From positions 1,302,001-1,366,000 of the forward strand of contig NZ_CP150901.1 in the NCBI RefSeq assembly GCF_038050405.1: a DNA stretch of 64,000 bases. The letters run 5' to 3'. A program made the position numbers and the translations under genes. The notes under the pieces were generated by a model. The model worked only from the letters and a program-made list of their open reading frames with translations, did no database searches and was not told the DNA's origin. This document shows, in pieces, positions 53,728 through 62,855 of this stretch. The stretch comes from Paraburkholderia sp. IMGN_8. GTDB taxonomy: Bacteria; Pseudomonadota; Gammaproteobacteria; Burkholderiales; Burkholderiaceae. How positions within the stretch are numbered: the first letter of the stretch is position 1; each line of letters starts with the position of its first letter.

Positions 53728-54540
53728 TCAAGTTCCGCGGTAGTGCCTATACGCCATGCGGGCAAAAATGTCAAGGGTAAATCCAAGTGCTCCAATTACA
53801 AGGATGGTGGCAGTCAACTCAGAGTAAGCCAGTCGGTCGCGTGTATCGAGAATAAGATACCCGAGCCCGCCGCTCACGCCGAGCATCTCCGCAGGGACGA
53901 GTACGATCCACAGAATGCCGATCGCAAGTCGCACTCCTGTGAGCACGTGAGGTGCAATGCCGGGTACATAGATATGCCACAACATCTCCGCCCGCGTCGC
54001 GGCAAGGCTCTTGCCCAATTCGACCCAGCGCCGGTCGATCTGGTGGACGCCCGCTGCCGTGCTCATCATCACAGGCCAGACGGCGGCGAACGCCAGCAGA
54101 AAGTAAACCGCATTGTCTCCAACGCCAAGTGCCATAACCGCAATCGGCATCCAGGAAAGCGGCGACACCATACGCAGGAACTGCAGCGTTGGCGATAGCG
54201 CGTGCTCAAGCCATTTAACGCGTCCGATCGCATAACCTGTCGGCACGCCGACGGCGAGTGCCCACCCCAGTCCGATGGTTACGCGCTTGAGGCTGGTGAC
54301 GATATGGCTGAACAACTGGTCCTGCGCGACCAACGTCGGCAGGGCCGCTAGTGCGCGCAGAGGAGTGAACTGGGCAACCATCGCGTTCTTTCCTGAAAGC
54401 AGCGCAGTGGCGAGCCACCAAAGCGCGACGGCGGCCGCAAGACCAAAGCCGCCGAGCGTCACGCTGAACAAGCGTGAGCGGTGACGATACGCGGAGGTGG
54501 GAAGGGTATGTGGAACTTTCCGAGGGAGAACACTAGACAA
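53728..54540 (-). CDS. ABC transporter permease (nitrate/sulfonate/taurine type)
   Basis: 270 residues from TTG 54540, chosen because AAGGAG stands seven bases before it and TM1 (GFGLAAAVALWWLATALL) is then complete; this start overlaps the end of the binding-protein gene. Six membrane segments and the EAA loop (WVELGKSLAATRAEMLWHIYVPGIAPHVLTG) define the BPD permease. Last gene of the leftward operon. Confidence 0.88.
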   Translation of the reverse strand: MSSVLPRKVPHTLPTSAYRHRSRLFSVTLGGFGLAAAVALWWLATALLSGKNAMVAQFTPLRALAALPTLVAQDQLFSHIVTSLKRVTIGLGWALAVGVPTGYAIGRVKWLEHALSPTLQFLRMVSPLSWMPIAVMALGVGDNAVYFLLAFAAVWPVMMSTAAGVHQIDRRWVELGKSLAATRAEMLWHIYVPGIAPHVLTGVRLAIGILWIVLVPAEMLGVSGGLGYLILDTRDRLAYSELTATILVIGALGFTLDIFARMAYRHYRGT

Positions 54541-55723
54541 CGATCGTCTCCTTGCGCGCAAAGCCGTCAGGCAGGCCGAACGCCGCCATGCCGCCTGCTC
54601 TTTCAATGCTCTTCTTCACGAACCGGTCATCGACGAGATCACGAGCGACAAATGCGGGGTCCAGCTTACCGAGGAACTGGTTCGAGCCATCGACCTGAGC
54701 GGTCTTCAGGTGACGAACCAGTTCTTCGGTGTAGCCCGGATACGGGTAGGGCTGAAAGTCGATGCGTTTGGCGTGCCAGTCCGCGTGCATGATGGCGCGG
54801 TCACCGAGATATCTGCTCTCGTCTCCCGTTGCCGGTGCCAGCACGCGCGCGAGCAGTTGCGAAGCATGCGGCGTGTAATGATTTGGTCCCTCCCTCGATA
54901 GCAGCTTTGCCGCATCCTGAGGGTGAGTGCGGGTCCATAATTGCGCCTCGACGATTGCGTCGACGACTTTCTGCGACCATTCGGGACGCTGTGTCAGATC
55001 CTGTTCATGCATAAACACGACGCAGCAGGCGTGATTGCGCCACACGTCTCCCGTAAAGCGGAGAATCTTTCCGAAATTCAACTGTTCCGCTGCCGCATTG
55101 AAGGGCTCGGCGACGATATACCCTGCAATCTGCCGCGATGCGAGCGCTGGGGGCATGTCCGATGGCGCCATCACGATCAGGTTGACTTCCTTCGCCGTCA
55201 GCGGTCCTGCTTTCTTCAGCACCGGCTGCAGTCCCCGCGCGCGGAGCATGTCCTGCAGAACGACGTTGTGAATGGAATACCAGAAAGGAACGGCAACGCT
55301 TTTGCCACCTAGGTCGGCGATTGTCTGGACCTCAGGCGCTACGGTCAGCGCGGAGCCGTTCACATGATTCCAGGCAACGACCTTCGCCGGCACCTGACTG
55401 CCGTAGCGCGCCCAGATGGTCATCGGAGAAAGCAGATGAATGACGTTTACCTGTCCCGAGAGGAATGCCTCGACCAGTTGCGCCCAGCTACGCAACAGCA
55501 CGGGTTTTTCCGCAGTGATACCCGGCGCCTCGAAATAGCCATTGCTATGCGCGACCAGCAAGGGCGTCGCGTCCGTGATGGGCAGATAGCCGATGCGCAC
55601 AGGCGCATTAGGTTCGGCGGCGGCTTTCGCAGTGAGCGCGCCCAGCAAGGGCGCGGCCCCCGCGACCGTAAACATGGACGCGAGTTTCAGGCATTCGCGG
55701 CGGGACATTCGAAGTTGGGACAT
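54533..55723 (-). CDS. Tat-exported ABC substrate-binding protein (SsuA/NrtA/TauA type)
   Basis: 396 residues. A twin-arginine signal MSRRECLKLASMFTVAGAA heads the protein, so export is through Tat. Mature part: VRIGYLPITDATPLLVAHSNGYF (domain 1), GKSVAVPFWYSIHNVVLQ and AGYIVAEPFNAAAEQL, all typical of the nitrate/sulfonate/taurine binding family (NMT1/THI5-like fold). Ligand cannot be told from sequence. 21 bp behind the ATPase gene. Confidence 0.9.
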   Translation of the reverse strand: MSQLRMSRRECLKLASMFTVAGAAPLLGALTAKAAAEPNAPVRIGYLPITDATPLLVAHSNGYFEAPGITAEKPVLLRSWAQLVEAFLSGQVNVIHLLSPMTIWARYGSQVPAKVVAWNHVNGSALTVAPEVQTIADLGGKSVAVPFWYSIHNVVLQDMLRARGLQPVLKKAGPLTAKEVNLIVMAPSDMPPALASRQIAGYIVAEPFNAAAEQLNFGKILRFTGDVWRNHACCVVFMHEQDLTQRPEWSQKVVDAIVEAQLWTRTHPQDAAKLLSREGPNHYTPHASQLLARVLAPATGDESRYLGDRAIMHADWHAKRIDFQPYPYPGYTEELVRHLKTAQVDGSNQFLGKLDPAFVARDLVDDRFVKKSIERAGGMAAFGLPDGFARKETIVV

Positions 55724-55744
55724 CTGAGTTTTCCCCGTGTTGGA

Positions 55745-56506
55745 TCAGGCGGCGCGAAACATCGAGCTATGCAGTGCCCTCAGTATCTGAATGCGCAGTT
55801 CGCCGAGGGCTTGGATCTGTGTCGCGCGCGGCTCGGGTACGTCAACGTTCCACTGGTTAACCATCGTGCCGTCATTCCCGAGTAACAGGATGCGATCGGC
55901 GACGAGCAGTGCCTCGTCGATATCGTGCGTCACCAAAATGGCGGTGGAGCCGGTATGCCGTACAACCTTAACCAGGAGTTGTTGCATTTCGCCGCGCGTC
56001 ACTTCGTCGAGGGCACCAAATGGCTCGTCAAGAAGTATTGACCGCGGCTCTCGTGCGAGACAGCGTGCGAGCGCTACGCGTTGGGCCATTCCTCCAGAAA
56101 GCTGGGAAGGCGACCACGTTCGTACATGCTCAAGGCCCACTTCACGAAGAGCGTTCGTTTCGCGTGACTGACGGGTTAAGCGAGAAAGACGAGGCTGCCG
56201 TGCAAATTTCAGACCGAACGCGACGTTGCGCTCCACGGTTAACCAGGGCAGCAGACACGGGTCCTGAAATGCAAATACGACATCAGCGCGGGGACCGGAA
56301 ACGACCTCATCGTCAACCTGAACCAAACCTCTTGTAGGCTGGACCAGTCCCGCAACGATCCGCAAAAGCGACGATTTTCCTGCTCCGCTCGGACCGAGAA
56401 TGGCAACGAGTTCACCTGGCTCGACAGACAGGTCGATGTCGTGCAACACACTTCGCGTTGGATAACTTGGCGTGACGCGAGCGGTGCGTATACGCGCGCC
56501 TGTCAT
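55745..56506 (-). CDS. ABC transporter ATP-binding protein (SsuB/TauB type)
   Basis: 253 residues. Walker A GPSGAGKSS, Q-loop FAFQDPCLLPWLTV (the PCLLPW pattern is usual in the SsuB/TauB group), signature LSGGMAQR, Walker B SILLDEPF and switch His in VTHDIDEA are all intact. Its ATG overlaps the stop of the upstream dehydrogenase-like gene (TAATG), so uptake and oxidation are coupled in one operon. Confidence 0.93.
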   Translation of the reverse strand: MTGARIRTARVTPSYPTRSVLHDIDLSVEPGELVAILGPSGAGKSSLLRIVAGLVQPTRGLVQVDDEVVSGPRADVVFAFQDPCLLPWLTVERNVAFGLKFARQPRLSRLTRQSRETNALREVGLEHVRTWSPSQLSGGMAQRVALARCLAREPRSILLDEPFGALDEVTRGEMQQLLVKVVRHTGSTAILVTHDIDEALLVADRILLLGNDGTMVNQWNVDVPEPRATQIQALGELRIQILRALHSSMFRAA

Positions 56507-57603
56507 TACAGGCTTGTCCTATACAGTTCCAGTTGAGTTTTCAATTGAACAAGACTCGGTGTAACGATAGGAATGAATGAGGCCTCGCGTACGCGGCGCG
56601 CGGTGTCTCCCGGGTTGCACAAATAGCCTCGTCCGCCAGCTGCTTGTACTTCCAGGCTCACTGCGGAGTTCACGGTGTTGGCGAGCGCGATGCGGAGTTC
56701 GAACAGGTGCGATGGGTGCCGCAGATAGTGACCGTCGGTCACGCCAACCAGGAGTTGTCCGGTTTCACGAGTGAGTTTTGTCGCAGTATCGTTGGCTTCG
56801 GCTTGGATTGCCGTACGCGAACCCGCGCCTGCATCGGCAACTGCAGCCAACGCTCGCCGGGCCAGGCCGATAGACATTCCGCACTGAAGTCCCAAAAAAG
56901 CGGGGCGCACTTGCGTCAGGAAGGTTCGTGCGTCGTCGGTGATCCTGTATTGGTCGTCGAGGGTCGTTCCTTCGAGTCGAAGTGCGGCCGTGTTGCTAGC
57001 TCTCATGCCGATGAGCTCGAGGTCATCGCTGCGCTGAACACCGTCCGCGTTGTGTGGAATTGCGAAGATGGACGCCGGTGCTCCGTCGGCATCCTCAAAC
57101 GCAGCGGCGGCAAGGAATCCCTCGCGACGCAAGTTTGTGATCCAGGGCAGGTTGCCACTGAGCGACCAGCCAGTCGGAGTTCGGGACGCTCGCATCTGAA
57201 GCAACTCGATGCTCGACAGATACTTCATTGCGTTCGACAACCCACTTGCACCGGCGATTTCTCCAGCCAGCAGTGGGGGCAGCCATCGGTCGCGCAGCTT
57301 GCTGTTTGAACTCTGTACGACGTATTCGATGAATGTTCGGTGACCCCACAGTACGAAGGCCGCAGTTAGGGAGTGTTGGGCGACTCCAATGACAGATTCA
57401 ATGGCGGTCGCAATCGTGCCTCCTGAGCCACCGAGCGCAATAGGCACCCCGGTACGAAAGATATCTGCATGCGCGAGTGCGGGTAGTACTTCTCCCGCAC
57501 GAGACTGATCAAGATCGAGTGCATTAGCATGCGAGTCAAGCCAGTTCGAGAGTTCGGTATGCTCTATCTCGTCATGCTGAGCCTCGGGTGCGAGAGTACT
57601 CAT
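56506..57603 (-). CDS. Acyl-CoA dehydrogenase-family flavoprotein (possible monooxygenase)
   Basis: 365 residues, ATG 57603 overlapping the upstream stop (ATGA). The three domains are present: helical N-terminus, the beta barrel with PWITNLRREGFLAAAAF and IGMRASNTAALRLEG, and the C-terminal four-helix bundle (ALANTVNSAVSLEVQAAGGRGYL). The catalytic Glu of true acyl-CoA dehydrogenases is not obvious. In operons with SsuABC-type transporters such proteins (SfnB/DszC group) are flavin-dependent monooxygenases of sulfur compounds, so this role is likely but unproven. Confidence 0.82.
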   Translation of the reverse strand: MSTLAPEAQHDEIEHTELSNWLDSHANALDLDQSRAGEVLPALAHADIFRTGVPIALGGSGGTIATAIESVIGVAQHSLTAAFVLWGHRTFIEYVVQSSNSKLRDRWLPPLLAGEIAGASGLSNAMKYLSSIELLQMRASRTPTGWSLSGNLPWITNLRREGFLAAAAFEDADGAPASIFAIPHNADGVQRSDDLELIGMRASNTAALRLEGTTLDDQYRITDDARTFLTQVRPAFLGLQCGMSIGLARRALAAVADAGAGSRTAIQAEANDTATKLTRETGQLLVGVTDGHYLRHPSHLFELRIALANTVNSAVSLEVQAAGGRGYLCNPGDTARRVREASFIPIVTPSLVQLKTQLELYRTSL

Positions 57604-58166
57604 GCAATGACCGCCTTCGGCTCCCAGCGGTAGGGCGCGAGTTGTGGATTCAATTCATTCTGGGAAAGATTGTTTGCAAAGTTGCAAAGTGTCGCAAGAC
57701 TTACGCCCAGAATGACTTCAAGCGCGTTTGCATCGGAGAACCCGGCTGTGCGGAATGCGGTCAGTTCTTCGTCTGATACGTTACCGCGCTTTGCGATTAC
57801 CGCACGAGTGAACACAGCTACTGCATCAAGTCGAGTATCGGGAAGCGGTTGCTGGTCTCGCACGGCCCTAACAAGACTTTCGGGGAGTTGCGCCTTTTTC
57901 AGAGCAACAGCACTATGACCTGCAACGCAGAAGCCGCAGCCATGAATGCCCGCTGCTGTGATTTGAACGACCTCGCGCTCCGCCAGTGTCAATCCGCTGC
58001 GTCCGTTGATTTCTCCGACCTTCAGATATGTCTCGAGTGCCGTGGGCGCATTCGCGAGTGACGCGACGAGATTTGGCAGGAAGCCGTTGTTTGCAAGCGA
58101 CTTTTCCAGATAAGGGCGGCTAGATTCGGGAGCGGTGTCGATCGTGTGCAGTTTAAGGCGGCTCAT
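57600..58166 (-). CDS. AhpD-like carboxymuconolactone decarboxylase family protein
   Basis: 188 residues from ATG 58166. The redox motif GCGFCVAGHSAVALKKA (Cys-x-x-Cys with the following His) is that of AhpD-type peroxidases. The end (ILGVSLATLCNFANNLSQNELNPQLAPY) is typical of CMD-family proteins found beside oxidoreductases. It probably removes peroxides or reactive by-products of the flavoprotein. First gene of the five-gene operon. Confidence 0.9.
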   Translation of the reverse strand: MSRLKLHTIDTAPESSRPYLEKSLANNGFLPNLVASLANAPTALETYLKVGEINGRSGLTLAEREVVQITAAGIHGCGFCVAGHSAVALKKAQLPESLVRAVRDQQPLPDTRLDAVAVFTRAVIAKRGNVSDEELTAFRTAGFSDANALEVILGVSLATLCNFANNLSQNELNPQLAPYRWEPKAVIA

Positions 58167-58266
58167 GGCTTTCTCACTAGATAAAGCCTCATTGTTATCG
58201 CGTCGCTTGGTGACAACAATACGCGTCCGTCTGCAATTTATGCGGATTCGTCTCGGTACTAACGGA

Positions 58267-59259
58267 TCAATGCATAGGTGCACCAGCTGTAGCCGATCTC
58301 CGAGAGACCGAATGGATTCGCGCTCGTCGACATGCCCCGGGTAGTAGCCCTGTCACTCGTTTGAATGCTTGCGCAAATGCCGACTCCGATTGGTATCCAA
58401 CGTACTCCGCCGCATGCATGGTACTTGCCCCTTGCCTAAGCATTTCCGCTGCGACCTTCATTCGCAGTATTGCAAGGAATTGTGCAGGCGGCTGTCCGCA
58501 AACGTCGGTGAAATGTTTGCAAAAACGAGCTCGGGACATGTGACAAAACGCCGCCATTGAGTTCGTCGACCATCCTGCTCCGGGTTTTTCGATGATGGCG
58601 TTGACCAGCGGCGAATATTCTGTACGACACATCACCGTCCAAAGGCCGGGCGAGCAATCGTCTGAACTCGCGGCGGCACGTAAGGCATATAGGAAAAGTA
58701 CATCGGTAAGACGATTGATTACGGGCGACGGAGTGTCACCGGTACGAATCGCCTCTGCGCGGATAAGCTCGAACACAACGTGTGCTCCGGCGAGTCTGGC
58801 GTCTGAATGCCGCGCAACGATATGCTCTGGAAGGAGTGACTGCAGTGACTCCCCAAGATCGGATCTGAACTCGAAGAAACCGCAAGCGAGTGCCACACTT
58901 CCGGCCTGAGACAATAAGACGCCATTGTCGTCCTCCTGCAATGGAGTCATGCTGCCCGCTCCGACGGAGAAGTGCTCCGTACTGGGTGCATGGGAGTCGG
59001 GCGACAGGCAATGAACTACGTCATGAAGGAAAATTGCAGCGTCCCCTTTTTCGAGGCGTGTGCTGCTGGGAGGGCGTCCATTTTTCGACGGAATATGAAG
59101 CCAACATTCCCCTTCGAGAACAATATGGAAGCTCGCCCGTTGGTGCCCCGCGGTTGAAGTTCGGTAGGAGCCACAGTATTGCCCGACGTGAAAGAGCGTG
59201 CTGTGCAGTTCTATACTCGAGAGCAACCAGTCAGCAGCTTTATCAGTACTTATCAGCAT
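58267..59259 (-). CDS. AraC-family regulator with cupin-type sensor domain
   Basis: 330 residues. N-terminal cupin-6-like domain (FHIVLEGECWLHIP, GDAAIFLHDVVHCLSPD) and C-terminal AraC HTH pair (WSTNSMAAFCHMSRARFCKHFTDVCGQPP; TMHAAEYVGYQSESAFAQAFKRVTGLLPG). Upstream of the transport-oxidation operon on the same strand with about 100 bp between, so a likely activator of it. This subtype often responds to redox or xenobiotic signals. Confidence 0.9.
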   Translation of the reverse strand: MLISTDKAADWLLSSIELHSTLFHVGQYCGSYRTSTAGHQRASFHIVLEGECWLHIPSKNGRPPSSTRLEKGDAAIFLHDVVHCLSPDSHAPSTEHFSVGAGSMTPLQEDDNGVLLSQAGSVALACGFFEFRSDLGESLQSLLPEHIVARHSDARLAGAHVVFELIRAEAIRTGDTPSPVINRLTDVLFLYALRAAASSDDCSPGLWTVMCRTEYSPLVNAIIEKPGAGWSTNSMAAFCHMSRARFCKHFTDVCGQPPAQFLAILRMKVAAEMLRQGASTMHAAEYVGYQSESAFAQAFKRVTGLLPGACRRARIHSVSRRSATAGAPMH

Positions 59260-59854
59260 GGTTTTCAGTTGCAGGATGTTGAAGGCGAGCCCAAGGGAGC
59301 GTTCAAGATTACTTGTCCTGTGTGCTTTAGCAACAATCGTTTCGTTCGAAGCTTATGCCCGGAAGCTATAACGAGCGGCAACTGTCGTCGGCCCTGCATT
59401 TGCTCGTGTAATGTCGCGGGTTGGCAAAAGCCGGACAGGTGAATGATCTGTTGAAACTACCGGTGGAGCAGTGAGTGGTTGAATTTGCCCCATGGCTCGG
59501 GCGTCTTGCCGAGAATGGATGCGAACATCGCGGGATGTTGTGGCTCGGTCAACGGCGGAATTGGCGATCCAACTGCAATCAGTTTGGTGCGAGCTTAAAC
59601 TATTCGATGTCGATTCGAACGGACGCTTACGTTACGGTCGATTACCCAGCAGTGAATGGGTTGGACCCAACTGGCGCTAAAGCAGTAGCGAGCCTAGCAA
59701 GCCGGTTATCTTCGTCATGAACTGCCGAGATACCCCGTTCTTCAGGGCGGCGAGAACGTCAAGAAGATGGCGCGTGTCCGGCGTGCGCTCGTTGCTCGCG
59801 CCGGAATAAGAAAAGTCCTGCGGCGGCACGTTACGAGACCGTTTTCTCTTTTAA
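59260..59854. other. Intergenic stretch with IS605-type repeat
   Basis: About 600 bp with only short frames. Contains copy e of the IS605-type end repeat at 59718-59765. No supportable gene. Confidence 0.4.
59718..59765 (-). repeat. IS605-type end repeat (copy e)
   Basis: Reverse complement reads TTGACGTTCTCGCCGCCCTG then AAGAACGGGGTATCTCGG, nearly the same as copy d at 48241. Probably the last trace of a lost element. Confidence 0.65.
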
Positions 59855-61276
59855 CTATGACTCGGATGCGGTTTCGAGTAATTGGCCAAGGATCTTTACA
59901 GATCCTTCAATCTTGGCAGTGAGCGGATGGCCGAAGTTGATTCGGATACACTGACGGTATCCGTGGCTCGCAGAAAATATTGGACCGGGGGCGAGGCTCA
60001 AGCCCTGTGAGATTGCCTGTCGATGCAGTTCCATCGCATCGACTTCATGTGGGAGTTCAAGCCAGAGGAAATAGCCTCCTTCTGGCTTCGTCCATCGCAC
60101 GCCTGGCGGCAACCATCGACGCAGTGCACCGTCCATGTCGACAAGCTGATTGCGGAGCGCGGTTCGAAGCTTCCGAAGGTGCTTGTCGTATCCACCATGC
60201 TGCAAATAGTCCGCGATGCCTGCTTGCGCCGGGATGCTGGCCGACAGCGTGGTCATCAGCTTGAGATTTTGTACCGTAGATGAATACCTTCCGGCAGAGA
60301 CCCAGCCGACTCTGTAGCCAGGTGCTAGAGTCTTGGAGAATGAACTGCAGTGCATAACCAGTCCTTGAGTATCGAAACCCTTGGCGGGGATAGGGTATTC
60401 GGGCTGGAAATGGAGTTCTCCGTAAACGTCGTCCTCGATCAGGGGCACATCGAAGCGCGTCAACATTTCAACGAGAGCCTGTTTTTTTGCGGTCGACAAG
60501 CTTGTCCCGGTCGGATTCTGGAAACTGGTCATGAACCAGCATGCCTTCACTGAATGCGTGTTCAAAGCGTTTTCCAGCGCGTTCAAATCGAGCCCTGTTT
60601 CGGGGCTGACAGGTATCTCCACTGCTCGAAGGTCCAATCGCTCGATTGCCTGCAGTGCGGCATAAAACCCCGGGGATTCAACCGCGACGACGTCGCCCGG
60701 GCGTGTGACCGCCATCAGGCAAAGATTGAGTGCTTCGAGAGCACCATTGGTTATGACAATATCGTCAACCGATTGTGGTATACCCATTGCCATATAACGA
60801 AGTGCGATCTGCCGTCGAAGGTGCTCATTACCGGGCGGCAGGTCAACGACAGTGCTCCACGGATTGACCAGGCGCACAGCATGCCCAAGCGATTTCGCCA
60901 GTCGCGCAAGAGGGAACAATTGCGGGGAGGGAAATGCCGATCCTAAAGGAACAATGCCGGGGTGTCGTGCAGCCTCCAGCACTGAAAACACCAAGGTGCT
61001 GATGTCCACCTTTCCTTCAATAGTGACATCGTTCGACTTTTGACTACTTACCAGACCTAGGCTCGCGCCGCGTGCGACGTAGTATCCTGACCGCTCGCGC
61101 GCGCGAATGAGACCCCATTCCTCGAGCAAGTAGTACGCGCGTGAGACGGTCGCCTGACTAACTCCATGCTGCGCCATCATCTGGCGTAGCGATGGCATTC
61201 GCGAGCCTGAGGGCACTCGCCCCGCTCGTATTTCGCTGGCCATCCCATTCGCAAGCAACTCGTAACGATTCTTCAT
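59855..61276 (-). CDS. MocR-type regulator (GntR HTH fused to aminotransferase fold)
   Basis: 473 residues from ATG 61276 (61327 possible). GntR winged helix in residues 1-75 (GSRMPSLRQMMAQHGVSQATVSRAYYLLEEWGLIRA), then a fold-type I PLP domain: NGALEALNLCLMA, SFQNPTGTS, EDDVYGELHF and the PLP Lys in SSFSKTLAPGYRVGW. MocR proteins usually sense an amino compound through PLP. The adjacent PLP aminotransferase at 62.9 kb is on the other strand and may be a target. Confidence 0.92.
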   Translation of the reverse strand: MKNRYELLANGMASEIRAGRVPSGSRMPSLRQMMAQHGVSQATVSRAYYLLEEWGLIRARERSGYYVARGASLGLVSSQKSNDVTIEGKVDISTLVFSVLEAARHPGIVPLGSAFPSPQLFPLARLAKSLGHAVRLVNPWSTVVDLPPGNEHLRRQIALRYMAMGIPQSVDDIVITNGALEALNLCLMAVTRPGDVVAVESPGFYAALQAIERLDLRAVEIPVSPETGLDLNALENALNTHSVKACWFMTSFQNPTGTSLSTAKKQALVEMLTRFDVPLIEDDVYGELHFQPEYPIPAKGFDTQGLVMHCSSFSKTLAPGYRVGWVSAGRYSSTVQNLKLMTTLSASIPAQAGIADYLQHGGYDKHLRKLRTALRNQLVDMDGALRRWLPPGVRWTKPEGGYFLWLELPHEVDAMELHRQAISQGLSLAPGPIFSASHGYRQCIRINFGHPLTAKIEGSVKILGQLLETASES

Positions 61277-62193
61277 TTTCAGGGTATCCCGTGAGCTGTT
61301 CGGTCGTGCGCGTAGTTGGGACTCCACGGCTTTCCCAGCGGGCCCGCCGTCAGCTTTTGTAATCTTTGGCTGGCTTCGCCATTGAGGTCCGCGACGCCTT
61401 AAATACAGCGTTACCGTCCATCCGTCTGATCACTTTGCGATATCCATTGCGCAATGGTGAAGCTTGTTCGGACAAAGGCGGGACTCGTACGATGTGCATC
61501 GGCTTGCAGGCCATCTATGTTCGGAGCAGTGTGCTAAACCAGTCTATCGGCGAATCGCACAAATATCCAAGACGCCAATGATACAGGTAGCTGCGTCGTG
61601 AATTGTCGTTGCCTAGCAACGTCGGAATCGGGCGTATTGTTAGCCTGGTTCGGGCATCCCTGTCTAGGTCGGACTGAGGAGATTCAAATGCGGCATACCG
61701 TCGCATTTGCAGGCGCTACGCTGGTTTATCTGCGATTCCTCGCCGCAATGGAAAATCGATTCTTAAAACTATAAGCTCTCCACTGGTATTGCTAGAGTAG
61801 CCACTTCGCAGCCGCGATGTTCGAGATCGCATACCGATGCGACTCGCTGCTTAGCGAGTCATCCACATCAAATGTTCTGTTCCGTTAGATCAGGAAGGCG
61901 GTCAGTCGAGATCGCCAGCGACCACGGCGTTCGCCAGGGGGCAGCCCGGCGATCGCTTCCTGCACAACGGGGTCGTGAAAAAGCGGCCGGCAGCGTCGCG
62001 CGACGAAATTCCGGCCCGTGTGTCGAGATGCTGTAGCCACATCTGCAAGGCGGCGATGGACACGTCGAAGGGATATGCCTGAGCGTGCTCGGCGTCGCGG
62101 CGTTGTGAATGTAGTTTGATTCGAAGCAGTCGCGGCACCGCTGTTGGCGCCGCGCCAGTATGTGGTCGTGGACGAAATGTGAAGGTAGGAAAC
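61277..62193. other. Gene-poor stretch between MocR gene and TnpB fragment
   Basis: About 900 bp. Two symmetrical sites: AAATGCG-N9-CGCATTT at 61686-61708 and a hairpin GACTCGC-TGCTTA-GCGAGTC at 61841-61860. Minus-strand frames between 61868 and 62345 are short and not recognised. Confidence 0.45.
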
Positions 62194-62710
62194 ATGGTGC
62201 GTGCGCCGAAGGCGCGGCAGGATGCCGCCGGGCGCTGGTTGCCAAACGGCCGGAGCCAGAAGGCCGGGTTGAATAAAGCCATTCTCCAGAGCACCTGGGG
62301 TCGCACGCTAGACTTCACGGAATACAAGGCGCAACGACGCAACAAGCTGGTGCTGGTCGTGGCGCCGCATCACACCTCCCAGGAGTGCTCCCGCTGAGGG
62401 CGCACTCGCCCGGAGAACCGGCAAGGCGGCCGGTTTCTCTGTGACATTTGTGGGTTCTCAGCGCACGCGGACACGAATGCCGCATGCACCATCCGACGGC
62501 GCGGTATCAAGCTGCTGCGCGACGGCGTGCCGGAGGCAAAGCCCAGGAAACGTGTGTCGTTCCGAAAGAATCCGAACAGGGCGGGACGTCCGATGTGCCT
62601 GTGGAGCGCGTGTAAGACGCGCCGGCATCGCAAGATGACCGTCGTGCAGTGTGCAACGAAGCAGGAAGTTGAGAGCTGCGAAGCTGGAAGCACCGGCCTT
62701 TAGGCCGGTG
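62194..62710 (+). pseudogene. IS605-family tnpB C-terminal fragment with right-end hairpin
   Basis: Starts in the middle of TnpB (KAGLNKAILQSTWGRTLDFTEYK, LVLVVAPHHTSQECSR). The next codon is TGA where the zinc ribbon needs Cys; the frame then continues GRTRPENRQGG, FLCDICGFSAHADTNAA with the second CxxC and the RuvC-III Asp. It ends near the right-end hairpin CACCGGCC-TTTA-GGCCGGTG at 62691-62710. N-terminal two thirds missing, so dead. Different lineage from the gene at 23.9 kb, as it had a normal zinc ribbon. Confidence 0.8.
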
Positions 62711-62855
62711 AGATGTCACAGGGTTCTGCTGTTGCGAAATGTCTGTCATCTGCTCCTGTCGGTGTGAGGTCGTTTTCCCTATGCTGGCGTCGTACCAGAA
62801 GAATCGACCCAGCGAGTGGTAAGTCTGTGTCCGGCTAACGATAGGGGGAGAAGTT

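Noticed and set aside
59475..59720. 81-residue frame right of the AraC gene
   Set aside because: No start signal, no family and low-complexity composition; left as intergenic.
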